Positions 1-11,839 of a stretch of DNA of 64,000 nt are shown one piece after another (the first letter of the stretch is position 1; each line of letters starts with the position of its first letter). The DNA is from Gnetum montanum (Eukaryota > Streptophyta > Gnetopsida > Gnetales > Gnetaceae): the NCBI GenBank assembly GCA_015680685.1, contig MNCI01015561.1:732057-796056 (forward strand), in the 5' to 3' direction. The notes below the pieces were generated by a model, which saw only the letters and a list, made by a program, of their open reading frames with translations, searched no databases and had not been told where the DNA came from. The translations under genes were made by a program, and so were the position numbers.

Positions 1-895
1 TTGAGTCCATATACAATATGATGAAGCTATTCCCTTTGGGAATATCCATGGCTTATGCATTGATGTAATAGAGAGTAGTACCTATCCAAAGCTACACCCA
101 AGGAATCATGATTTTCCTACTTCCATCCTTGGATCTATCTCTATAAGTTAGACACTCTAAATTATGTTTGGTATTTTTTGTTGAGAAATTCCAACATAGT
201 ACTCCATTGGTGAATAGATTCTGGTTCCGAGAATGGATACAAATCTTCTGCTTCCTTGGTGAGTATCCTTGGGAATAATTTGAACTTCTATGATTCATTC
301 TCTATGTTTTTCAAGGCACAAACATCATGAAATTCTTGGAGATGATTCTAAGGATTTGAAATATATTCCCCCTCAAATCTGTAGATATTTTTCATATCCA
401 ACCTTTTAATTCTGGTATCTATCTTTTGGTTGCCTTATTCAAATTCTTACTATCTTTGAAATGTTAAACATGTTTCTGGTAGTTGGTAGAGGCTCATCAT
501 AGTCATGAATATCATGGTGTCTCTTTAATGTTCATGGTATCTATGACGAGTTCTACTATGCATTCACTCCTACGATGTTTTTCTTCCCCCTGTGGTTGTC
601 TTTGACCATGGTCTTGATCATCCTGGTGAGATCTACATTCATCTCTATCCCATCATTTATCCTCATCATGGTCTTGACTATTTCTCCTTTTATCATGGCT
701 TTTATTCCTCCTATTAGAGTTTGATGATGAAGACGAAGAGGATGATGAGGGTGAAGAAGGAGAACTAGGGGAATAATGCTTGTTAGGTCCTCTCTTTTGA
801 TTTCTACTCAAATCCTTGTGCTTTTCTTTGTCTTTCCTTTGATCATTATCCTTTCCCTTAGATGAATGGCTAGGATTTTTATCCTTTGAGGCCAT
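1..895 (-). pseudogene. Ty3/gypsy gag remnant, cut by the window edge
   Basis: The N-terminus is an open stretch from an ATG at 895 down to 653. It is rich in Lys, Asp and Arg, with a long serine run, and starts MASKDKNPSHSSKGK. Reading on towards position 1 gives a decayed retrotransposon Gag core: KLFPRILTKEAEDLYPFSE, then HQWSTMLEFLNKKYQT, IQGWK and LDRYYSLLHQC, separated by several stops. These blocks line up in order with the intact Gag at 55063-57525 (KLFPMTL, IRRWSTMVEVFNDRYQT, IQGWKQ, LERYYSML), so both belong to one broad Ty3 lineage. The N-terminal region is unlike that of the intact copy. Protease and downstream genes would lie left of the window. Stops in the core show that it is not functional. 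Confidence 0.7.
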
Positions 896-3840
896 TTGGT
901 CTTAAGACCTTATCTTCACATCACCAAGGTTTTTCAAAGTTGGCTATAACCTTTGGTTAAGGATCTCCTTATCAACAAAAAGGAGGAGAAACTATGTATT
1001 AGGATTGGCCAGAAAAAATCCTTTTTCTTTTTGTGCTATTACAAGAATAAATCCATTGAGATCCTCTTACCATTAGAAGCCTCATATCATGCTTTCATGT
1101 ATTAATCTTTCTTTCACTAGGCATCAGTGAGTTGATAGTTCCTATAGGTGTAGTCTTGGACTTGGTATTTTGAATTAAATGTAGTGATGCATAGCCTGAT
1201 GAGATTGGTCATCAACATGGTGGAAATAGATCGATATGAAGGTAACACAATGTTTCCTTCCATGTTCCTTCAATGAATTTGTTCATCTTGATAAAGGATG
1301 AAAGTGAAAGTCGAATTTTAAGGATTTCAATGAGAATACATAACCCTTAATTATTGGGACTTCTTTGATGTCCTTTATTTTTGACTAGATTCTTCTGTAT
1401 GTGATGGAGATTCATTCCTATGAGACGATGCCATATTAGTGTTAAATAATTAGTATGCCTTAATATTTTTAACAACATCTTTATATGAATCACAGTTTAC
1501 TTCTAATTAGCACACTTAGCCAAACTAGAATTTCTAGCAATGGTTCTAATGATGAGTAGCATGTATTCCTTGCATCCAACCACATGAATCACAAGCATGC
1601 ACTAGTAATTTGATCTAATTCCATAGACCTATTTCCTAAGTCTACCTATTGTCTTAAACTATGAAACAAAGCATTGTATGATTGTTGTCTTCATAACTCA
1701 CACTTGTACTATTAGTTCATATAGTTAAATATGAGTTAATGCACATGATGTGTATTTTTATAGGTGTTTATATATATAAGTAAATGAAGGTTTAATAGTT
1801 AATTATTTAACTACTTAGCTAAGCTAGTGACTAACTATCCTAACATATGTAGCTATTCCCACTACCTGTACACATCCTAAACTCATATCAACACTACTGG
1901 GTTACTAAGTGAACATTATTGAGTGTACCAAATATTCATTACTTGGATACCAAGTGCAATATGTTATGCTTCAAAGTGGTTGTGCTTATGTATTTATAAT
2001 TAAGTATTTTAACTAATTAAAATGATAAAAGTAAAGTGCATTAAAAGTAAAGTGCAAATAGAAAAGATTAAACTAATCTAAGTGCTGCAATGAATGCTAG
2101 AAATAATTTTTTTTTCCATTCATGCCATTATGTTTAGGTACATGGCATTTGAATAAATATCTATACAATATCCTTAATTCACACTCCAACCCTTAGAGGG
2201 AAAATTCTGAAAAAACTAAACTAAAAGGGTTTCACTATGCTACTAACTTTGAATGTCATAAATGTGGGTGGTGGTTGCATTTATATAGGCTTTTCTTGTG
2301 TTAGCATTGATGCATGTAACCATGCATCAATACAAATACATCGATGGGGTTGCATTGACATATGCCTATCGATGCAACCTATTTATTCAAAACTAATTAG
2401 TAATGAAGAGACTTATGCAAAAGAATATTACATATTACATTAATATAAAATTTAATTTTGATGAGGTGAGCAAGAATCGATTCATTATTTTGTAAATAAA
2501 TAGGATATTTTTTAGATTTCAATATTTCATCTTAGTTACTTTAAATTATTTAGGCTTACTTTAACATTTCTACTTGAAATGTTATATGTTTACTCTAAGT
2601 ATTTAGAAATTTTTAAATCAAACAAACATCCCTACATATATAATGATTGGACCATCAAAAAGATAATTCCATTTATAAAAGAATAAAAAAAATAACATAT
2701 AAACTACCATTCACATTTTCTTTTAGAGTTATAGTTAAACAATGTTGTTCTAATCATAATTTCTTTGAAATTTTACAGCATCCTTCAAAGAGCCTAATCA
2801 ACAACCTATACTTATTTTAACTTTGTGAACTCTATTGAAAAAATTTAAAATTTCATTTCTACTACATTAAAAACTAAATAAATCAAGATAGTATTATACA
2901 CGTGTTCCCATGGTATCCTCTATACTGAATTTTTTGCCAAGCCAACAAAAAATCATTCATGGAATTAGTTATAGGAGATTACCTATGATCACTACACCTA
3001 AACTAATTCTAAACTTTCCAAATAAATGGGAAATTTTAAAAGAATAATTAGAAATCTATGTTGTTAAAAAACATAAGACACAACTTAGATCCTTCATAAT
3101 TTTTTTAAATGTAAAATATTGATTATTAGGTAATTTTCCATGAAGCAACTTACTAGTAAAGAGCTGAATATGATAAGTGAAAATATTCACTAAACATTTC
3201 ATTATTTCTACAAGGAGTAATGTGGTATAAGAATTCTTTATGGAGCATTGTGATTCATCACACCACTTCCATCCTTGATTATGTTCTTTCAAAATTAGAG
3301 AGGGGTTAGTAATATTAAGAATATTAAAAAAGTGAAACCATCATATAAGTACTTTTCTTTCATCACCTAAATCCATGGTCTATTTGAAACATAAAACTAT
3401 CAAGTAGTATTTTTGATAAAGCATAATTAATTTCCAACATATGTTCAAGATTCCATTTTCCATAGGATTATAGTTTATACATTTTATTCAAATTTAAAAC
3501 ATGAACTTCTTTTCAAATGGTTAGATCATAAGAAAGTTATTTTTCTCTCTCTTTCTTAGAATTTATTATTTTAGGACAATAAAAACAAGAAAGGAAAGAG
3601 AAAAATCTTGAAGGGTAGATCATACTGGTTGTAGCTAACTAGCCTAATGATGATAGCTTAGCCTTCTACCTAGCTAGTTTATTATTAATCTTCTAAAGAA
3701 GTGGATACCTATGTTTCTTTTTCATATGACTCACAAAGGAAGAAAGTCCCAAATATAATTATTAAAGATTTTTTGTAGTGAAATAATATCCTTAGAATAT
3801 AGTGATGTAAAAGTTTCAAATTCAAACTCCATTGGAAAAA
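896..3840. other. AT-rich stretch, no gene recognised
   Basis: Only short chance reading frames are present. By position it should hold the 5' leader and LTR of the gag remnant at its left, but no convincing primer-binding site or LTR terminus is visible. Around 2250-2390 there are several near-palindromic GCATCGATGC-like motifs and a TTTATATAGGC TATA-like site, which could be part of an old LTR promoter. That is a guess. Confidence 0.4.
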
Positions 3841-4210
3841 TGACTATGAGTTGACCACAAGTCTAGGAAAGGTTGTGGTATTACAACATGAGTTGTGGTG
3901 AGACTAAAATAGAAATAAATTCAAAAATTGAAAATATTAAGATTTATGGTATTACGTCATGAGTCATGATAAAAGAGTATGAGTACATCACAAGTCATGA
4001 TTAGAGATCATGAGTCATGATTGAAATAAAAGAATTATTGAAATAGGTTGTCGCAGCAAAAGTTGCAACTACAAGTCAACCATGAGTGCACCATGAGATG
4101 TGGTGTTTGACCATGAGTTGTGATGATCAACCATGAGTGCATTAAAGTTGTGGTAAGTTTGTGGTCTTGCAAGAATCTCATCACAAGTCATGGTGAGGTC
4201 ATGACACTAC
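3841..4210. repeat. Degenerate short repeat built on CATGAGTTGTGGT / CATGAGTCATGAT
   Basis: About a dozen imperfect copies of a motif containing CATGAGT(T/C)(G/A)TG are spread over some 370 bases with irregular spacing (for example near 3887, 3957, 3975, 4005, 4090, 4112, 4131 and 4187). Both CATGAGTTGTGG and CACAAGTCATGA versions occur, so part of the array is inverted. No reading frame runs through it. Confidence 0.5.
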
Positions 4211-6239
4211 AAGCATCATAGAAATGATGAACTTCAACTAAAAATTTCTTTAATTATTTGAAACAAAGAACCTCCAAACTTTACAAAGAAGAATCTTAGG
4301 CCTTCATATGAATTAGATCTAGGTCTCAAATTGATCAAAACTTTGAAATTGCAAATTTAAATTAACTCTATCAAACCTTGAAACTGAGAAAAGATTGTGA
4401 ACTTATGCAACTAAAAACTATGAAAATGAAATGAAAACATGTGAAACAATTGAAAACTTTGGAGATTAACTAAAAATGAGAGCAAAGGGTTTCCTAGGTG
4501 GTGTAGACAAGTGGTGAGGTTGGGACCATATAGCAAGTAGCATGCAAAAGGCATAGGTAGGATGCACGTGTGGTATACTACAGTGTAGTAGGCAAGGCAT
4601 GTTGCATGTTGCACATAGTGATAATGAAGAGTGGGTAAGATTAGGTGCAACTATGATAGTATTAGTGCAAGTGTGATGGTAGCACACATAAAGATGGAAA
4701 ACATAGCTATATAGGTGATGGAGATGATAAAGAAAAGGTAGGTTAGGGCACATTGTGAATGGTATTATTTCACATGGTCTTTCCATACCTTGGCATGACC
4801 TGAAGCTATATTGCTTGTGCAACAACGTTGAATTGTAGCATGGTTGGATGCCATGTGTTAGCATAGTCAACATTAGCCATTGTGAAATAGTTTTTAAATT
4901 TATAATTATTTATAGTTAATCTTAGTAAATGCAATTAACAATGTTGATATGGTGGCTAGTGTAATAGAGTTAAACCTTTTTATTTAGTAAGTAAGAGATC
5001 TTTAGTTCAAATCCCACTTTTTTAAAATTTTAACTAGCATGTTTTACAAGAATTGTAATATCACTATCATGCATCAAATTGAGATAAAATTTGTATAGTT
5101 GGAATTGTCTCGATGAGTAGTACATGTTGGACTTAAGTAATATCCACTTTTATAAAGTTGAATTTATGAAAAGGTAAAAAGATCATATAATTATTGGTTA
5201 AAGAAATTGATTAACTAATTAGTTAACTAATACCTTTTTAATTTTTAACTATTCCATCTTTTACTAACTAGTAGGAATAACTACCAAATTAACTATCCCT
5301 TTGTTTATAAACTATAAAAAAATTAATGTTGATTTTCTTATAAATTAGAATTAGCTATAGGATTTTAATCCACACTTAACCTACCAAGGAAAACTAAAGC
5401 AACAATAAGAGGTAGTTGCAATTTGCAAAAATGATAGGAGACATGGCTCAACCCAAGCAATCTACTTAGTCTTCTTCAACCGCAACAGGCAAAGAAGTAG
5501 TTATCCTAAAGCTTGATGCTAGTTTACATTGAAATCATGTACTAGAAGCCACTAATTTAGTCCATTCTTTACTCAAAGTTGATGATTATGAGTTTATAAG
5601 GACTTCCTAAATGTTTGATTTATTAGTTTTTTTTTACTATGTAAACCTAGTTTATGCCATAAGCCTATACTTAAATGGTGTAGTCTGTATGATATCATGT
5701 CTAGTAATGGTTCAAGGTTGGCTTCTGAAAATGCCAAAATCACCTATGAGATCATAAGAAACACTCTAGCTTTCCACCTTGGTAAGGATCCACTCATGCT
5801 TAGTCACAAGCCTTATGAATTTTATGTTTTTTGTATGAAGAATATATTTGAGGGTGTTAATAAGTCTATCATTCCTAAAAATGATTTGGAGGAAAAGGAT
5901 TTTAAGGATAATGTTAAATTCTAACTTAATTTATTTTTAGAAAGTAAGGTTTTGTGGCAACCTCACACATACTAAGTTTCTTCATATTCCATTTTATTAT
6001 TTCATAGTGCCAAGAATGGTAGAGTATATGATTAATTGTATCCTTGTTTTACCTACTTGTTTGTTGGGATAGTGTCAAAGCATGTGAAGATAAGTTCTTC
6101 CTTTGATGTGTAGCCCTGTTCATAACCCTCATCATAAGTTATGATAGCAAGAATAACCACTTTCTTTCCTTTGACCTAAACCAATATCCCTCTTTTCTTG
6201 AAGATGAACTATTGACTTTTGGTATGTTAAAACCTTAAG
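4211..6239. other. AT-rich stretch with weak coding-like traces
   Basis: The only frame of note is 5697-5924 (plus), 75 codons containing HLGKDPLMLSHKPYEFYVFC. The sequence from 5431 upstream also reads in short open pieces beginning MIGDMAQPKQ before stops appear. It may be an old retroelement open frame, but no family motif is visible. The overlapping minus-strand frames at 4411-4873 have a composition like translated repeats and are not supported as genes. Confidence 0.25.
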
Positions 6240-7440
6240 GAAATTGGAGAACATAGAATGTTATGGAATGTGATGTTTTTGTAGGGCATGAAGAAGAGCT
6301 CAAAGAATGACATCTAGAAAGAGATCTCAAAGTGGAGACTACAAGGACTAAAGGGAGCATGGATGAGTAAGAAGACTTCAAGCTAAAAGAAGATGATCTA
6401 GTGATCAAGATGAAGCTTCGAGAATCAAAGTTCAAAAGTTGAAAAGACATCTCTTAGAAGTAGAAGATGTCTTGGTTGAAGTCGAGTTAACTGAGAGAAG
6501 ATGTCTTCCAAAAATAGGAGATGCCTTTTTTCAAGAAAAGACATCTTCATATAAATGTTTCAATTTCAAAAAAACGTCTCCCCAGAATTAAAGTCAATTT
6601 CAGAGAGACATCCTAATCTCAAAGGAGATGTATACACTAGCTAATATATAGCCATTGTACAAATTCTGAGGTGATTTTCGAAACTTAAAGATCATAAGAA
6701 GACTTCATTCTCTTGGATATTATGCCAGTGTTGAGAAAGCATTGTCACTATCAAATCAATCATTATATATTGTACTTGTGTACTTCAATTGTCAAATCAT
6801 TTACTTGATTGTTTATTGTGTTGTACTTCAAAGTATAAGGACATGTAATTATAGATTACATTCTTTCCTTGTGCTTTTGTTTTTCTCTTGTAGCCCTTCT
6901 AGAGTTGATGTACTTCTTGCAAGAAGGCATCGTCATTGAGCTTGTCAGGATCTTTCGAGATTGAGTGTTTGTGTAGCATCAAAACACTCTAGATTGGAGC
7001 TCAATTTGTAAAGGTTGTGGGATCCTTGAAATCACATTCTAAGCTTGTTAGGACCTTGTGAGATTGAGTGGTTTTGTAGTGAAGAAACACTCTAGAGAAA
7101 AGCTTAGAGTTTTTACAAAATGTGGTGCTCTTCAAGCCACATTTTGAGCTTGTTGGGACATTGTGGGGTTGAGAGGTTTTGTAATAATGAAACTCTTCAC
7201 AGTAGAGCTCAAATCTTGTAAAGGTTATGGTGTCCTTCAAATCACTTTTTGAGAAACAAATTCTGAAGATGTGCAAGGAATCTACCCTCCAAGTGTGGAC
7301 TACCAAAGTTGGGAAAACATGTAAATTTTAAGTGTGGTTTTTGTGGCTATTTAATTTTGATTTGGGAAACTTATTCATCCCCAACCCTCCCCCTCCCCAC
7401 ACTCCCCCTTCTAAGTTCTCTATCCTCATGAATAGCCCCT
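6240..7440 (+). mobile_element. LTR-like region, possibly Ty1/copia (Sire-type)
   Basis: The block has the layout of a plant LTR promoter and leader. First come repeated AGATGTCTTCC/AAGACATCTC motifs (6450-6640), then a TATA-like TATAAATG near 6549, then a tandemly repeated segment (6938-7250), and finally a pyrimidine-rich run (CCCTCCCCCTCCCC near 7386-7420). The last resembles the C-rich end of Sire-type copia LTRs. No terminal dinucleotides, target duplication or primer site could be fixed, so the boundaries and the family are inference. Confidence 0.3.
6938..7250 (+). repeat. Tandem repeat, about 104 bp x 3
   Basis: Three head-to-tail units begin (G/A)AGCTTGT(C/T)(A/G)GGA at about 6938, 7042 and 7146. 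Each continues with a GAGATTGAGTG or GGGGTTGAGAG block, an AAACACTCT-like block and a TTGTAAAGGTT(G/A)TGG block. Units differ by substitutions and small indels. It overlaps a spurious minus-strand frame. Confidence 0.7.
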
Positions 7441-8780
7441 GAGAACTAGGCTTGAAAGTTCTAAAAGAGGTTGAGAAGTGGTTACACAAACTCAAAATTT
7501 TGAAGCTATATACAAGGTATTATATGTTATTTATTCATATTTTAATTTATTGGTTATCTATTCTTATTATATTTTTATGTGGTAGTGGACTTTGAAGTGC
7601 AAAATAATCTTAAGGTTGGTACAAATGAAAAGAATCATAGGAAGGAAAAATTGGTTGAACCCACTATTAAGGTATTTGTCTTTCTATTTTTAAGTTTATC
7701 TTTTCATACTTTATTTTGCTAATAGTTTTCTCTCCTTTAATTAGAAACCATGCATTCTTGTTCATGGTCCTAGCAGAAGTTTGCAATTAGAAAAGTAGAA
7801 AGCTACAAATGTAAGTCCTTCTATCTAGTTATTAAGTTTATTTTCTTTCCTTAACATGTACTTATGATAGTGTATTTCTTTTGCAAATAATATTAGTGGA
7901 TCAAAAATTTCTAGTTGAGGAAATAGAAATAGTAGCCTTGGAATCTACTCTTACTCCTACACTTACCAAAAACACTAATAACCACTAGAGTATTTGAAGT
8001 TGGTATCTCTTTGAGCCACTTTCATTAGAACTTCCACCTTATTTAGCACATCCATTACTATATCAGTAACCCTTCTATAGGTATAATTTATATTACTTTA
8101 GCTACATCAATTTCTATCAAAGGTTTGTCTTACTCCCTTGCACAATTTGTCCATGATGCTAAAGAGGAGGGTTTGATGTTCCACCATCTTAGTGATTGAA
8201 TTACTATGAACATTTTGAGTTATTTTTAAGAAGGATTGTTCCATTTGTAAGAGGCCTCTTACAAAATACTAACTAAAAAGTGCAACCTCAAAAATAATTC
8301 TGAGTTAGTAGTTTTTAGTGACACTTTTGAGTATCATCTAATTCTAGAGGATTCGCCTAATGTAATCAAGGGTTTTCAGAAAATATTATGAAAATTGGAG
8401 AGCTTGATGCATGTTGAACACCAAATGACTTCTTAAAATGGAGAATTACTACCTTCATGTAAGGAGTTTAATAATAAATAATTTTTTGTTGCTTTTTTCT
8501 TTTCCTTGCCTAACTTCAAGGTTTTCTTTGAGTAAAGGAAGGAAAAAGAGTGGAAGAAAGATTTTTTTTTAATGTGACACTCAAGTTGAATTACTAAACA
8601 CAAAGCTTTTGAAAATTGAAGATGAAACATTGCTAGATACATTCATCAACTTGGTAGTGGGCTAGCTACATGTTGCCATCCACTTTGAAATGAAAATGCT
8701 ATCAAGGAGGAACAAGAGGTCCAAATGAAGATGGCTAAGGATCTGATACATTCATTCAAGCGAAAATTTTAAATTCTTTT
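7441..8780. other. AT-rich stretch, no gene recognised
   Basis: Short T-rich, intron-like segments alternate with more balanced ones, and several AG/GT junctions could be read as splice sites. No reading frame shows a recognisable family motif. Confidence 0.4.
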
Positions 8781-8839
8781 TTTTTTGTATTATTATTTTC
8801 TTCTTGATTCCTTACTCTTCCTTATCCCATTCTTTTATG

Positions 8840-10442
8840 GTTATTATTATCAAGAAGCTTTTAGAATAAATCACTCTACTATTGATCACTTAGTTACTCT
8901 TAGAAACTGCATGGAGTTTTCAAAAATGCCTAATAAAAAAGTTTTCATTTGTTTGATTGATTTAGAAAAAACATATGATTTAATGATTCGTACAAAATTA
9001 TGGTTGCACTTGCATAAAATTGGACTCCGTTTAGATTTTATTGCAACAACTCAAAGATTGTATGAGAAAGTAATTATTTTAAAATTACAAACAACAATTT
9101 ATAAAAAAAATTCAATTCTCAAACAGGAGTGAAGTTAAGTAAAGATGTCCAATTTCTCCAACTCTCTTTGGTATTGTTATTGATGAAATGTAAAAATGGT
9201 TATGCAATGGGTAAGATAGTGAAGGTATCAAAATTAAATCCTAAGGAGGGAATCTTCTTTTATATGTAGATAATATGGCTTTGATTTCCACTATTGCAAA
9301 AGGTATGCAAAATATGTTGCAAATTTTAAAAAATTATTGTCATTCATCTAGTCTTCAAGTGAATGTAAATAAAACCAAATTGATGATCTGGGGTACAAGA
9401 TATGACTATTATAACTTCTATTTTGGAGGTACCAATGTGAAAATATTAAACACTTTACATATTTGGGTTTCATCTATATGAACAATTATATGTGAGGAAA
9501 GTGCATCAAAGAAAAAAAAATAGTAAGAGGTTTCAATGCTCTAAATGCTTTCAAAAACAAGTGCAAGGATTTAAGCTTTTCAGGTTGGAATGTTAGAAAA
9601 CAAAATTTTCAAAGTATCATCTATGCTATTGTACTGTATCAATGTGTTGTTTGGGGACTTAGACTCAATGCTAAACTTTGGAAAGATATTGAAAGAGTGC
9701 AAAAAGCTTTTTTATCTTGATAAGTTAAAAGTGAAGATGCAAACATGTTACTCAATGTTATTATGTGAATATGATTTATTACCTTTAGAAGTAGAAGCCT
9801 TCTACCAATTCATTACATACACTTGTAGTTGCTATATCTTAGGGCAAGATAAATTCTCTAAAGTAGTTCTAGAAAATTTGCAAGACTGTAGTTGGTATTT
9901 TTAGGGGATGCAATGGTTGAGAAAACGGAATATCTTTTGGGAGAATGTGTAGCAAAATCCTAAGTATATTTGTCAACTAGTTAAGTAGAAGGTTTTATCA
10001 TAGATGTGAATTAATGTGTAAGGTAAGAGATAAATTTATTTACACCACATTAAATCTAATAAACTAGATGTAGAAGCTCTATCTCTTAGTTACTATTCCT
10101 TTCAAGTATCAAAATGCTACTAGCAAGCTTCACTTAAGTTCTCATCATCTTAGAATTGAAAGTAGAAGATGGGTTAAACTCTTCCAAGAATAGCACATTT
10201 GTAGATTATGCATATCAAGAGCCCTTAAAGATATGTGTTTCTTTCTTATGCTCTGGCTACCCATATGAGATAATGTTATAATGTTATAACAAAAGGCTTG
10301 TATGATTTTTTTTTGAAGCCCCCATTAGTGCTTGGTCAATTTGTAAAGTCTATCTTTATTTTTTATGAAAATGTAATATTTGTCCAATAGATCATATGGT
10401 TCTTTAGATGTAAGAAAGTTTCATTTCATTTCATCATCATAT
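8840..10442 (+). pseudogene. LINE (non-LTR retrotransposon) reverse transcriptase fossil, 5'-truncated
   Basis: Two reading frames plus intervening broken sequence give LINE-type reverse transcriptase motifs in order. They are an FRINHSTIDHLVTLRN block (8850-8910), FICLIDLEKTYD (8947-8982), a broken GVKQ/CPISPTLFGI block (9130-9185), and the catalytic loop at about 9260, read as YVDN instead of the usual Y/F-A-D-D. SLQVNVNKTKLMIWG follows at 9352-9396. Past 9904 come a frameshifted RKRNIFWENV block and a C-terminal SHHLRIESGRWV...CRLC remnant (10140-10215), typical of the Cys-rich LINE C-terminus. A TTTCATTTCATTTCATCATCAT tail at about 10419-10442 probably marks the 3' end. The endonuclease domain is missing. 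Stops, frameshifts and the altered loop make it dead. Confidence 0.75.
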
Positions 10443-11100
10443 TACTATCATCTCTGTCTAGAATCAATATACTTGGTTTTTGAATACTTAATAAAATATT
10501 GATTCTTGCATTCCACTTATTTTTAATTTTGGGTCTTGGATCATGATTTACTCTTAGACCAATGGTGATACCCCATTCCTAGATGTCAAGGATTAATACT
10601 AATTTTCTACTTATAACTTAAATAATTCACTTAAAGGAAATAAACAACACTAATAGAAAAAGAAAAAAGAAAAATAACTTTTATTAATAATGAATGTGGC
10701 AAGAACAAATGTTGAGATGATGGCCCTAAGATTATCTTCATCTGACATATATGACACTTAGAGGCAATCCAATATTGTTACTATAGTTAGGCCCTAAGGA
10801 TGAAGGGATGATCACTCCTTTCTAGTCATTTGTCATTATTAGCTCCACAACTACCTCTAAAATCATAACCTAAAATACTACATGTCAAATCCCCAAAAGG
10901 TATCAAACAAATAATTACAACTTTTCATAGGATACACCCTTTTATTTGAAGGTTAATTACATAGTTTACATGTTATAATACAACTCTTAATAATTAGGAA
11001 CTTTACAACTGCTATACATCCCTTTTTTCCCTTTTCGAAAAAAAAATCTTTAAAGCCAAAAGAAAAGTAACAAGAGAAGCCATGATCAACATTTTTTGGA
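10443..11100. other. AT-rich spacer, no gene recognised
   Basis: Nothing beyond short A-runs and chance frames is visible between the LINE fossil and the direct repeat that flanks the copia element. Confidence 0.4.
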
Positions 11101-11146
11101 ACTAAAAGTGTGACTCAATCTTTATATTATTGAGGTGAAATAAGAA
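11101..11146 (+). repeat. Left copy of a ~60-bp direct repeat flanking the copia element
   Basis: The segment from about 11093 (ACTAAAAGTGTGACTCAATC, then ATTATTGAGGTGAAATAAGAATGAG) recurs at 18424-18478 just outside the opposite LTR, with only a handful of differences. Weaker similarity extends a further ~25 bp leftwards. Confidence 0.75.
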
Positions 11147-11550
11147 TGAGAAAATAACTATGTAGAAAAACTAGATTACACAGGTAATTAAAGTATAAAA
11201 TGCAGAAGCAAATAGAACTAACCTCCAACCATTGATGCCTTTGATTAATCTTATTTAGATTCTTCTTTCACATAGGCGCTCTGCAATGATGGTGTATGCA
11301 ACCTCCAAGCATTTGTGAAAGGAACCTAAATTGCAATCCTATTGTGAGTCATGGTCCTTTGTTCTCCCATTAAGAATGAATTTATAGGCCACATAATTAG
11401 TTACCATGAGAGAAAATTTGAAAAATAAGAGATCCAAAACCCTATTTAGATGTGGATGCCACCCCAATGCCAATGCAAAAATGTGTTATGCCAACACGTA
11501 TAAGCATTAATGGATATGGAGACCATGTCAATGTGTAAATGCGTGTTACA
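11147..11550 (-). repeat. 3' LTR of the copia element
   Basis: It is homologous to 18033-18406. Its inner end, read on the minus strand, is TGTAACACGC preceded by a GTGGGAGAT polypurine tract, the usual copia junction. The outer end near 11147 is less certain, because the first few bases differ from those of the other LTR. It carries about 25 extra bases near 11490-11515, and most CpG sites seen in the other LTR have become TpG or CpA. Confidence 0.8.
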
Positions 11551-11570
11551 ATCTCCCACTTGGTCTCCAT
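11551..11570 (-). other. Polypurine tract of the copia element
   Basis: On the minus strand the bases before the 3' LTR read GGAGACCAAGTGGGAGAT, the typical purine-rich plus-strand primer next to a copia 3' LTR. Confidence 0.75.
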
Positions 11571-11839
11571 ATTTAATTAAGTCTAGAGTTCAAGAAATAA
11601 ATGGATGAATCATGGTGATAGTTCCTCTTAATGTGAGTATTATTTTCCATGTATTACAATGCATTATCTCTCAAACATAATTTATTATATGGTAATGTAA
11701 CTTTATGAATAAACCCAATGTTCATTCAAGGCCCTAATATATGTGTATTTTCTCTAATAACTATATGTAGAAACCATATGAGAAAATAGCACAACTGAAT
11801 AAGTGTTTCACTAAGACTGTAAGTTGTACGTACAAAAAA

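Noticed and set aside
4411-4873. Two overlapping minus-strand frames of 79 and 135 codons
   Set aside because: Composition is His/Cys/Tyr/Leu-rich as expected from antisense of repeat-like DNA; no motif, no upstream signals, frames overlap.
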